Assembly (NCBI GenBank): GCA_964431735.1
Contig: CAYSLJ010000012.1
Location: forward strand, 1 to 64,000
Direction of reading: 5' to 3'
Length of the DNA: 64,000 nucleotides
Source of the DNA: CALARM01 sp964431735
Lineage (GTDB): Bacteria; Vulcanimicrobiota; SpSt-956; JAKJGF01
Part shown: one piece after another, positions 42,646-50,404 of the stretch
Layout: each line of letters starts with the position of its first letter
How positions within the stretch are numbered: the first letter of the stretch is position 1
Made by a program: the position numbers and the translations under genes
Notes under the pieces: generated by a model
Seen by the model: the letters and a program-made list of their open reading frames with translations, nothing else
Told to the model about the DNA's origin: nothing
Databases searched by the model: none

Positions 42646-43551
42646 ATGCCAGACAGGAATTTGTTTTATTATCTTATTTTATTAGTTATCGTACTGACTT
42701 TAATAACAGGCTGCGGTGGTGCTAATGTATCTACACCTGTAACTACGCCGACTGTTACTCCTTATCCTACATATACACCTACTCCGGGAGGGCCTACTGC
42801 CACTCCTACCATTACACCTACTCCGGGAGGGCCTACTGCTACTCCTACCGGTACATCCGGCACTAAAAATAAACTCTTCTTCCTCCATCATTCCGTAGGT
42901 GACGGACTTATTACCGTAGGAAATATGAGACCTGTTGTGACCAGTTATAATAATATCAATGGTACGAACTATGCTTTCTGGGATCATGGATATAACAGTG
43001 ACGGCCTCAGGAATCCTGCAGGACAGTTTACCGGAACAAGTTTTCCCGTACCGGATGACAATACTGATCCCGGCGGACTCCATTATCTGTTTACATCATC
43101 CAGTGCCGATGCCGTAAGTGCCAGAAATCAGATGCTTGAATATGATGTAATATCTTTCAAATCCTGTTATACTGTATCTAATATCCCGGATGATAACACA
43201 TTAAATCAGTATAAAAACTGGTATCTTGAAATGAGAAATTTCTTTGATCAGCATCCGGAAAAGATATTTGTTGTAATGAGCCCTCCTCCTCTTCATCGTC
43301 TTAACACAAATAGTATTGCTGCGGCAAATGCAAGAAATTTTGCAAACTGGCTTAAGAGTTCCGATTATATCGGAGGCCGTACCAACTTAGTATGTTTTGA
43401 TCTGTTCAATTATCTTGCAGGCTATGATAATATGCTGAACTATGCCTATGAGAGAACACATGAAGATGCTGATTCTCATCCGAATACTCTTGGATATCAG
43501 ACTGTAGGTCCTATTTTTGCGCAGTTTCTTATTGATACTGCTAAAAAATAG
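42646..43551 (+). CDS. SGNH-hydrolase-like lipoprotein
   Basis: 301 residues. A lipoprotein signal (FYYLILLVIVLTLITGC) is followed by a Thr/Pro linker with two copies of TPTPGGPTATPT (about 38-66). The globular domain starts KLFFLHHSVGDGLI, a variant of the nucleophile block of SGNH/GDSL hydrolases (Ser in HHSVG). SHPNTLGYQTVGPIFAQFL near the C-terminus supplies the Asp/His-type block (DxHPN). Probably a surface-anchored esterase or carbohydrate deacetylase. The linker is encoded by a 39-base duplication. A GAAAGGGG site lies upstream. A terminator follows at 43601. Confidence 0.75.
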   Translation: MPDRNLFYYLILLVIVLTLITGCGGANVSTPVTTPTVTPYPTYTPTPGGPTATPTITPTPGGPTATPTGTSGTKNKLFFLHHSVGDGLITVGNMRPVVTSYNNINGTNYAFWDHGYNSDGLRNPAGQFTGTSFPVPDDNTDPGGLHYLFTSSSADAVSARNQMLEYDVISFKSCYTVSNIPDDNTLNQYKNWYLEMRNFFDQHPEKIFVVMSPPPLHRLNTNSIAAANARNFANWLKSSDYIGGRTNLVCFDLFNYLAGYDNMLNYAYERTHEDADSHPNTLGYQTVGPIFAQFLIDTAKK

Positions 43552-43600
43552 TGACCGGTGAAGAATGATTTCTTTATAGTCTGTAGCTGTTTATGTGAGA

Positions 43601-43642
43601 AAAATAATGACAATCATGTTAAAGGATTGCCATTATTTTTTT
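43601..43642 (+). terminator. Rho-independent terminator after the SGNH lipoprotein gene
   Basis: 13-bp stem AATAATGACAATC / GATTGCCATTATT with one mismatch and an 8-base loop, followed by seven T residues. Confidence 0.85.
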
Positions 43643-43719
43643 AGAAATAAATAAAATATGAGTCTTCTCAAATAGTCATAATACCATTATAATTGTAGAA
43701 AAAATTAGGAGGAAGGTTA

Positions 43720-44044
43720 ATGGGTCTTTTTGATTTCTTCAGATGAACTGGAAAAGTATCCTGTTTCCCTGGTAGGCCCGATAGCAAAAACAGTTCTTGA
43801 AGATTCTCTGAAAAAGCTCGGTCATACGAGAGATACTGTTCCCGTGCAGACTCTGGACAGTATAATAGAAATATTTTCATGTCAGTTCAATCTTACACTG
43901 GAAAATATAGTGAATATAACGAAAAAGCGTCAGGAACTTAAAATTGCCGGGAAAAAGCTCGGAAAAAATTCACCTCAGAATAAAGAAGATAAAAAAAGCG
44001 GCGGGAAAGGTATACTTTCATCGTTGTTTAAATGGGGTAAATAA
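43720..44044 (+). pseudogene. Small coiled-coil protein gene with an apparent frameshift at the start
   Basis: A strong AGGAGGAAGG site precedes an ATG at 43720 that encodes MGLFDFFR and then stops. The conserved-looking body (SSDELEKYPVSLVGPIAKTV to SSLFKWGK, about 100 residues) is in the +1 frame from 43730, where the only start is a TTG. One T fewer in the CTTTTTG run would join the two. This could be a true frameshift mutation, a phase-variable T tract, programmed frameshifting, or an assembly error. No function recognised. The Lys-rich C-terminus is probably disordered. Confidence 0.55.
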
Positions 44045-44064
44045 AGACGGGGATTTATGGGAGT

Positions 44065-44137
44065 CGTGACGCGTAACGCGTAACGCGTGACGGGTTTATA
44101 CCTGTACGCATCACGCATTACGCATTACGCTTTACGA
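44065..44137. repeat. Composite heptamer block: GTGACGC array, spacer, GCATCAC array
   Basis: GTGACGC, GTAACGC, GTAACGC, GTGACGG, then GTTTATACCT, then GCATCAC, GCATTAC, GCATTAC, GCTTTAC. The same order occurs at 50122-50194 and, inverted, at 5475-5526. Confidence 0.92.
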
Positions 44138-44207
44138 TATTATTATATAGTCAAATATAATTCACGGGTATAGGAATTTTTATTTTTAATGGTGTAAAAT
44201 CTGGTTT

Positions 44208-44333
44208 TAAGGGTTATGAGTGTTGGTGGTTGGGTTTTAAGCTTCCTGCCCCGACACCCATAACCCAGCACCCATAACCTGATTTTAATGATGTATCTTA
44301 CCCCGCGTCACGCGTCACGCGTCACGGGTCACG
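44208..44333. repeat. CACCCATAACCC repeats and GCGTCAC array ahead of the CoA-transferase gene
   Basis: GGGTTATGAGTGTTGGTGGTTGGG and its inverse CACCCATAACCCAGCACCCATAACC form an inverted pair (about 44212-44280). From 44303 come four GCGTCAC/GGGTCAC units, ending about 22 bases before the start codon. No gene in the 311-base gap. Confidence 0.8.
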
Positions 44334-44355
44334 AACAAAAGAAGGGAGAAACAGA

Positions 44356-45924
44356 ATGAAATCCAAACTCATTACAGCACAGGATGCTGTAAAACTCATC
44401 AAAGACGGAGACTCTATTGTTGTGGGAGGTTTTGTGGGAAGCGGTCATCCTGAAGCACTTACATCTGCTCTTGAGGAACGTTTCCTCGGTGAAGGTCACC
44501 CGAAAGATTTAAAACTTATGTTTGTTGCAGGCCAGGGTGACAGTAAAACAAAAGGGTTAAATCATTTCGGAAACAGCGGTATGGTAAAACGCGCTATAGG
44601 AGGTCACTGGGGACTTGCGCCTAAACTGGGGAAACTCGCCACTGCCGGAGAACTTGAAGCGTATAATCTGCCACAGGGCGTAATATCTCATATGTTTCGC
44701 GATATTGCTGCAGGCAAGCCATGCACCATTACCCATGTAGGACTGAAAACCTTTGTCGATCCCCGTGTCGAAGGGGGGAAAGTCAACTCTGCCACAAAAG
44801 AAGATATTGTAACTCTTATAGATCTTGACGGACAGGAATATCTGAAATACAAACACTTTGATATAGATGTGGCACTTATAAGAGGCACTACTGCAGATGA
44901 ATTCGGAAATATCAGTATGGAACAGGAAGTGGCCACTCTTGACGGACTTGCCCAGGCAATGGCTACAAAAAAGAAAGGCGGCATAGTCATATGCCAGGTC
45001 ATGAGACTTGCCAGACACAGCGGTATAAATCATCTCTTCGTGGAAATTCCCGGTATATTCGTAGATTACATAGTAGTGGTAGACATGATAAAAACTCCTG
45101 AACTTCATATGCAGACCTTCGGAGAACAGTACTGCCCATATTATTCGGGACAGGTGGCATATCCCGAGGATTCCCTTTTCAGCCCTATGGATATGAATAT
45201 AAGAAAACTTATTGCAAGAAGAGGACTTTTTGAACTTTTGCCTCTGGGGCAGTGTGTGGTAAATCTGGGTATCGGTATGCCTGAAGGTATTGCCAATGTG
45301 GCAAAAGAAGAGGGGGTAAGAGACAGAATGGTTCTTACCGTAGAATCGGGTCCTATAGGAGGACTTCCCGCGTCGGGACTCAGTTTCGGAGCTTCCTACA
45401 GCCCTTTATGTGTCCTCGATCAGCCCTATCAGTTTGATTTTTATGACGGTGGAGGCCTCGATATTGCATTCCTGGGAGCAGCGGAGATTGACCCTAAAGG
45501 CAATGTAAATGTAAGCAGATTCGGCCCCAAACTCGCCGGCTGCGGAGGATTCATCAATATTACTCAGAATGCCAAAAGGGTTGTATACTGCACTACCTTT
45601 ACGGCAGACGGATTGAAGGTGGAAGCTAAAGACGGACAGCTCAATATATTACAGGAAGGTAAAGTCAAGAAATTCGTAAACAGAGTTCAGCAGATAACCT
45701 TCAGTGCAGAATATGCCTGCCAGAAAGGAACACCTGTTACCTATATAACTGAAAGATGCACTTTTAAGCTTGAAGACGATGGACTCCACCTCGTGGAGGT
45801 CGCTCCCGGCATTGACATAGAAAAAGATATTCTGGCCCATATGGAATTTAAACCTGTTATCCCGGAACAGGTTCTTAAAATGAATCCTTCTATATTTAAC
45901 ACTGAAAAAATGGGAGTTAAATAA
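44356..45924 (+). CDS. Acyl-CoA:carboxylate CoA-transferase (fused alpha-beta, propionate CoA-transferase type)
   Basis: 522 residues holding both halves of a class I CoA-transferase. It moves CoA between acyl-CoA and a short-chain acid such as acetate or propionate through a glutamyl-CoA intermediate. The alpha half has GDSIVVGGFVGSGHPEALT and GQGDSKTKGLNHFG. The beta half has VVNLGIGMPEGIANVA and the catalytic Glu330 in TVESGPIGGLP. It could activate hydroxy- or short-chain acids in fermentation. A GAAGGGAG site lies upstream. The double-cubane reductase operon lies just downstream on the other strand. Confidence 0.9.
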   Translation: MKSKLITAQDAVKLIKDGDSIVVGGFVGSGHPEALTSALEERFLGEGHPKDLKLMFVAGQGDSKTKGLNHFGNSGMVKRAIGGHWGLAPKLGKLATAGELEAYNLPQGVISHMFRDIAAGKPCTITHVGLKTFVDPRVEGGKVNSATKEDIVTLIDLDGQEYLKYKHFDIDVALIRGTTADEFGNISMEQEVATLDGLAQAMATKKKGGIVICQVMRLARHSGINHLFVEIPGIFVDYIVVVDMIKTPELHMQTFGEQYCPYYSGQVAYPEDSLFSPMDMNIRKLIARRGLFELLPLGQCVVNLGIGMPEGIANVAKEEGVRDRMVLTVESGPIGGLPASGLSFGASYSPLCVLDQPYQFDFYDGGGLDIAFLGAAEIDPKGNVNVSRFGPKLAGCGGFINITQNAKRVVYCTTFTADGLKVEAKDGQLNILQEGKVKKFVNRVQQITFSAEYACQKGTPVTYITERCTFKLEDDGLHLVEVAPGIDIEKDILAHMEFKPVIPEQVLKMNPSIFNTEKMGVK

Positions 45925-45928
45925 TTCA

Positions 45929-46025
45929 AGTGTATTTCATAAATTATTAGAATTTAAGTGAGTAGTGAGTAGAGAGTAGTGAGTAGAGTTTTCCACTCAC
46001 TATTCACTGCTCACTATTCACTCTC
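45929..46025. repeat. TGTATTTCATAAATTATTAG repeat with inverted GTGAGTA arrays
   Basis: GTGTATTTCATAAATTATTA immediately after the CoA-transferase stop, then GTGAGTA units, then CACTCACTATTCACTGCTCA of the opposite orientation. The arms can pair. They lie between convergent genes and may act as a bidirectional terminator-like hairpin. Confidence 0.88.
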
Positions 46026-46774
46026 TAATGATCGTTCTGCCCGTAAAGAGCAGCACCGAAGGCTGCAATTATTTCTGGATTTTCATAGATCCATATATTT
46101 TTTTTTAATCTTTCTTCAATAATATTTTTCAGGCAGGCATTCCTTGCACATCCTCCTGCAAAGACAATATCTTCTTTTAATCCAACCCTGTTAACAAGGG
46201 GGATAATTTTGTCTATTATGGAATTATGCAGTGCCCATGCAATATCATGCCTTCCCGTTCCTTTTGCAATAAGACTTATGACTTCAGATTCTGCGAAAAC
46301 AGTGCACATGCTGTTTATTTTTATCTTTTCCTTTATTGTACAGGTGGATTCATTCCCGAAATCTTCAAGTTTATAACCCAGTGTTTGAGACATGATTTCA
46401 AGGAATTTCCCCGTTCCTGCCGCGCATCTGTCATTCATTTCGAAATCTGATACATTTCCTGACTCATCGAGTCCTATTACCTTTGTATCCTGTCCTCCAA
46501 TATCTATTACTGTCCTGCAGTAAGGAAATAACTTTTTTGCGCCTATGGAAACAGCTTTTATCTCTGTAATACTTTTTATATCTTTAAGTTCCAGTAAATA
46601 ACGGCCGTAACCTGTAGCAGTGAGCAGGTCAGGTTCTGTTTTTTTTATCATTTCATTGCAGATACTCAGGGGATTATGACCGGTAGATTCTTTATAAAAT
46701 TCTATTATATTACTGTTTTCTGTGAGTACATATTTTATAAATCTCGAACCTATGTCTATGCCTGCATATTTCAT
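46025..46774 (-). CDS. BadF/HgdC-type ATPase, activator of the double-cubane reductase
   Basis: 249 residues of the ASKHA fold. It hydrolyses ATP to push low-potential electrons into the partner reductase. GIDIGSRFIKYVL (N-terminal phosphate loop), VIDIGGQDTKVIGLD (second phosphate loop), DRCAAGTGKFLEIM with one cluster Cys, and INSMCTVFAESEVISL with the other give the [4Fe-4S] bridging a homodimer. FAGGCARNACLK is near the C-terminus. It lies 22 bases after the reductase gene in the same operon, so the partner is clear. Cytoplasmic and oxygen-sensitive. Confidence 0.9.
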   Translation of the reverse strand: MKYAGIDIGSRFIKYVLTENSNIIEFYKESTGHNPLSICNEMIKKTEPDLLTATGYGRYLLELKDIKSITEIKAVSIGAKKLFPYCRTVIDIGGQDTKVIGLDESGNVSDFEMNDRCAAGTGKFLEIMSQTLGYKLEDFGNESTCTIKEKIKINSMCTVFAESEVISLIAKGTGRHDIAWALHNSIIDKIIPLVNRVGLKEDIVFAGGCARNACLKNIIEERLKKNIWIYENPEIIAAFGAALYGQNDH

Positions 46775-46796
46775 GAATTAACCCCTTCACCGCTCA

Positions 46797-48074
46797 CTAT
46801 TTAATCATTTCAATAAAAGCTTCAATTCTTGTTTTCAACTGTCCTGCATCTTCCATGCTGTAATCAGTTTCTATTTTCATACATGGCACACCGATACTGT
46901 CCAGTGTTTCTTTAACTTTATAGGCTTCAATCATATAGGGAGTGCAGAACTGTAATGAATAATGAATAACCCCCTGAATATTCAGTTTTTTTACCATATC
47001 TTTAATGTTTTCCAGTCTTTCTTTGTTGGGCGTGAAACAGGCACAGTCCATTGTGAGATATCGTTCCGATATACTGTTCAGGCATTCTTCTACAGAAGTA
47101 AAATCTTCATTCAGAAGTGTTCGAAAATTCCTTTCTCCCACACATGCTTCCTCACCTGCTACAATAGCTCCAAGACCTTCTATTATGGAATGTATTTTCC
47201 AGTTAGGTATAGCCATAGGAGAACCTGAGAGGAGAATTCTTTTACTCACTTTTTCTGTTACTCCCATACCTGATTTCACTCTCTCTTCCAGTTCATTGCA
47301 GAGTTCATGCACTTTTTGTGTGAAACGAAGGGGATCATCGTAGAAAGAAACCTGATTTATGAGAAGTGCATCAAGTCCTGAAACAGGAGATGGGGAATAA
47401 GAGCGTAAATCAGAAAGTCTCTGAAGAGCTTTTCTCTTTTCATTTACAATCTTTACTGCTTCTTTAAGTTTTTCTACAGTCAGTTTTTCTCCTGTTAATT
47501 CTTCCAGTTTCCCGGCAAATTTCTTTACTTCACTGTTCCAGAGTCTTTTTCCTTCTTCTTCTTTCATATTTGGAATTTCCATAACATAGACTTTTTTTGT
47601 TATATCATTGAATATTTCATAGGCTTTCTTTTTACCATCACATGTAGTTTCTCCTACAATAAGGTCTGTAAGTTCTACATAGGGACAGAGCCCTGCAAGT
47701 TTAAAGCCCATAAATGCTTTAATTAAAGCACAGGTATTTCTGGGAATATATTTCTCCGCTTCAGTACTTCCCACTTCTGCTCCTGCACAGAGTCCTACCG
47801 ATACCCCGTTTGATGCAATGATAAGCTCTTCAGGAACATAAACACAGAAGGTTCCTATTACTTTTTTTCCTTCTTTTTTTGCCTGATATATTTCTTTTAT
47901 ACGAAGACCGTGAACCTCTGAAATTACAAAATCAAAATATTTCATGCCTTCAGGACGGTTTTTCTGTGATAGATAGATATTTTTGTATGCATCTGAAAGA
48001 ACTCCCAGAAGTCCGTCATGGGCTTCCAGATTTAATCCGAGTTCACTCCACATGTTTCTGTAAGTTTCTGTCAT
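46797..48074 (-). CDS. Double-cubane-cluster-containing anaerobic reductase
   Basis: 425 residues of the HgdB/FldB/BcrB (2-hydroxyacyl-CoA dehydratase) fold as a single subunit. The Cys pattern GTFCVYVPEEL, VGLCAG, LCPYVEL, GETTCDGKKKAYE, GEEACVGERN, TMDCACFTPNKERL and LQFCTPYM fits the double-cubane-cluster protein (DCCP) type rather than the two-subunit dehydratases. DCCP from Carboxydothermus, driven by its ATPase, reduces small molecules such as acetylene; the natural substrate of the family is unknown. First gene of a two-gene operon with the activator. No acyl-CoA dehydrogenase gene nearby, though a CoA-transferase gene is convergent. Confidence 0.88.
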   Translation of the reverse strand: MTETYRNMWSELGLNLEAHDGLLGVLSDAYKNIYLSQKNRPEGMKYFDFVISEVHGLRIKEIYQAKKEGKKVIGTFCVYVPEELIIASNGVSVGLCAGAEVGSTEAEKYIPRNTCALIKAFMGFKLAGLCPYVELTDLIVGETTCDGKKKAYEIFNDITKKVYVMEIPNMKEEEGKRLWNSEVKKFAGKLEELTGEKLTVEKLKEAVKIVNEKRKALQRLSDLRSYSPSPVSGLDALLINQVSFYDDPLRFTQKVHELCNELEERVKSGMGVTEKVSKRILLSGSPMAIPNWKIHSIIEGLGAIVAGEEACVGERNFRTLLNEDFTSVEECLNSISERYLTMDCACFTPNKERLENIKDMVKKLNIQGVIHYSLQFCTPYMIEAYKVKETLDSIGVPCMKIETDYSMEDAGQLKTRIEAFIEMIK

Positions 48075-48109
48075 AATAAATAATTCCTTTCTTTAATATT
48101 TTCTAAGGG

Positions 48110-48230
48110 ACTGAAGAAAATAACCCTGGCAAATTGTTAGAACGGTTATCATCCTCGCGTCACGCGTTACGCGTTACGCGTCACGATATAGACGTAAATA
48201 TGATTGGGTTATTTCTTGACAACCCCTAAG
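48110..48230. repeat. Mosaic of dispersed repeats around a GCGTCAC array
   Basis: GAAAATAACCCTGGCAAATT (also at 15216), then GCGTCAC, GCGTTAC, GCGTTAC, GCGTCAC, then GATATAGACGTAAATATGAT and TTATTTCTTGACAACCCC, the right half of the fold-back element at 39777. Three repeat families are joined end to end. The rest of the 48075-48644 gap is AT-rich with no gene. Confidence 0.9.
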
Positions 48231-48500
48231 TCTTTTTTATGGCAGGCTATTAGCTTTTAGCAGCTAACTGCTAACAAGTAACAACTGTTTTCAAGCAATC
48301 TGCAAAAGTATAAATAACATTCTCAATAAAATATTTGTAAGGATTATAGCAGAAAATTATAAAGATTTTCTTCTCTTTTTAAAGAAGGACATATTCGTCA
48401 GTAAAAGAACAAATCCTGTTAAAAGATTTAGTACTGAATAAATAATACTGTTATGTCTTTTTGATTATAGTTAGTTTCATAACAATTCATAATTAATAAG

Positions 48501-48596
48501 GAGTGAAAAGTGAGTAGTGAATAGTGAGTGATGTCCTATTCTTTTCACTTTTCACTCTAATTAAATTCTAATAAGTTATGAAATACACTATAACAG
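48501..48596. repeat. Inverted GTGAAAA/GTGAGTA arrays and TAATAAGTTATGAAATACAC repeat
   Basis: GTGAAAA, GTGAGTA, GTGAATA, GTGAGTG units; then TTTTCAC units in the opposite orientation; then TTCTAATAAGTTATGAAATA, the inverted form of the repeat at 25579 and 45929. Confidence 0.88.
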
Positions 48597-48644
48597 GTGA
48601 TGTTTATAAATGATTGAAAAAGAGTTTTAAGGGTAAAAATATTT

Positions 48645-49988
48645 TTATTTTTCATTAGAAAAATTATTCATGTCATGAACCAGGCCGTTCCAGGCCAGAG
48701 ATTTTGCTCCGTATCCTTCACCTGTATGAGGGTTATAATATTCGTAAAAATTTTTTAATAAAAGATAGGATGAATTCTTTATATAATCCCATGCCATTCC
48801 GGCAGATTTTATCTTGTGGTCTCCGTATATCTTTCTCAATCCCAGAACTACAAAATAATTGACATTTATCCAGCCATTTCCCCGCCAGTACTGTTCCGGG
48901 TCATATGCCGGATCATCCATTGAAGTTACCGGTATACCGTAAGGAGAGGCAAATTCCTTATCATTCAGAAGATGTTTTTCGATAAGATATTCGTAGCGGG
49001 TCTCTCCTTCAAGCATCATAGGATAGAACATACCTGCAGCCTTTACGGAAGATTTTCTGTGCTCTTTATCGAAAAGATCTGTATATTTATCACCGTCCCA
49101 CATGTGTTCCAATATGGCTTTTCTCGTATCTTCAGACCTTATGTTGAAAAGTTCGGCTCTGTCGTAATCGCCAAGAACCTTAAGCATTCGCTCCATGGAT
49201 TTCATGTTCACACAGTAGAGAACATTGAAATCTACCGGCTCTACATCAAAAATTTCTTCTGAAAATATTGCTTCTTCATTCCATCCTTTCCCGGCATGAC
49301 TCAAAAATAATTCCATCTTTTTTTTATCTATGTCGAAACGTTTATGTTTTATCCGTTTTAACCCCAGAAGTTCATCCCATCTCTGAGAATTGTCCCATCC
49401 GCTTTCCCATGGGTGAATAATGGATATGAGATTGTCTCTGTCGGGGTCTCTTTTTACATGAAGATAATCATAATATTTAACGAGTTTTTTTATAATAGTT
49501 CTCAGAAAATCTGTGTCACCTGTAGCATTATAAATTTTTTCCGCTGCCATGGCTATAACGGGGGGCTGTATAATATCCGAATAAAAGGGATTTCTCCAGA
49601 AATGTTTTACTCCCGCTTCTTTTGCCCAGAGAGGCGGAATTGTGCCGTCACCATCCCTGTAGATCATATGAGGAATGAAACCGTCTTCTCTCTGAAATAC
49701 ACAGAGGGAAAGTAACTCTTCCATGGCTCCGGCACAGTCGAAACCGGAAAGGATCATGGCATGAAAACATGAGTCCCAGAACCATTGTTTGCCGCAGTAA
49801 TTTATATGGCTGTCATGTTCTTCATGAACGGAAGGTGTGGTAAAGGTATGGATGCCACCGGGAACGTTTTCTGTCCCCTTAAAATTTTTTATTATTCTGT
49901 TTTTTTTCATGATTTTTTTTATATCTTCATATACTGCATTGACGGTCTCTATACCGATAAGTGTTTTATCACTATTTAATAGACACAT
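48645..49988 (-). CDS. GH63-like glycoside hydrolase (alpha/alpha-barrel)
   Basis: 447 residues, soluble, no signal peptide. WFWDSCFHAMILSGFD (acid region), REDGFIPHMIYRDG, QPPVIAMAAEKIY, IHPWESGWDNSQRWD and YWRGNGWINVNYFVVLGL near the C-terminus are typical of the (alpha/alpha)6 GH63 / trehalase-like hydrolases. Small GH63 enzymes of this size include mannosylglycerate and glucosylglycerate hydrolases. Cytoplasmic location fits cleavage of an imported or stored solute. It is divergent from the GT-A and transporter genes across a repeat-filled 416-base gap, suggesting one functional locus. Substrate inferred only. Confidence 0.75.
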   Translation of the reverse strand: MCLLNSDKTLIGIETVNAVYEDIKKIMKKNRIIKNFKGTENVPGGIHTFTTPSVHEEHDSHINYCGKQWFWDSCFHAMILSGFDCAGAMEELLSLCVFQREDGFIPHMIYRDGDGTIPPLWAKEAGVKHFWRNPFYSDIIQPPVIAMAAEKIYNATGDTDFLRTIIKKLVKYYDYLHVKRDPDRDNLISIIHPWESGWDNSQRWDELLGLKRIKHKRFDIDKKKMELFLSHAGKGWNEEAIFSEEIFDVEPVDFNVLYCVNMKSMERMLKVLGDYDRAELFNIRSEDTRKAILEHMWDGDKYTDLFDKEHRKSSVKAAGMFYPMMLEGETRYEYLIEKHLLNDKEFASPYGIPVTSMDDPAYDPEQYWRGNGWINVNYFVVLGLRKIYGDHKIKSAGMAWDYIKNSSYLLLKNFYEYYNPHTGEGYGAKSLAWNGLVHDMNNFSNEK

Positions 49989-50014
49989 ATCACCACTTCC
50001 AGATGTGTGTGATT

Positions 50015-50222
50015 GGAGTGAAAAGTGAAAAGTGAAAAAAACAGGATACTATTCACTTTTCACTACTCACTACTCACTATTCACTTTATAGTGTATTTCA
50101 TAACTTATTAAAAATTAAATAGTCGTGACGCGTAACGCGTGACGCGTGACGGGTTTAATCCCTTCACATCACGCATTACGCTTTACGCATTACGAGGTCA
50201 TTATTTATGGATAGTTATGAAA
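50015..50222. repeat. Large repeat mosaic between divergent solute genes
   Basis: GTGAAAA array (50015-50040), inverted TATTCAC/TACTCAC array (50047-50088), TAGTGTATTTCATAACTTAT repeat, GTGACGC array (50122-50152), GGTTTAATCCC spacer, GCATTAC/GCTTTAC array (50163-50194), then GAGGTCATTATTTATGGATA and TATGAAACTAAC. The 50150-50222 part is inverted at 5455-5526. Confidence 0.92.
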
Positions 50223-50337
50223 CTAACTTTAATTATAGTAAAAACCTTGACAGAGGGCAAGAAAAATTATATTTTATAAAGAGATGAAATTTGTTCAATG
50301 ATATTATAATATAGTCCATAAAAAATCGCAGGTAATC

Positions 50338-50370
50338 CTCGCGTCACGCGTAACGCGTGACGCGTCACGA
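50338..50370. repeat. GCGTCAC array with GAAGCACTTAATT flank
   Basis: GCGTCAC, GCGTAAC, GCGTGAC, GCGTCAC (orientation changes inside), followed by GAAGCACTTAATT. The same array-plus-flank occurs at 59244-59288. It ends about 35 bases before the GT-A gene. Confidence 0.9.
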
Positions 50371-50404
50371 AGCACTTAATTAAACTAACTATAAGGAGAA
50401 TTTC

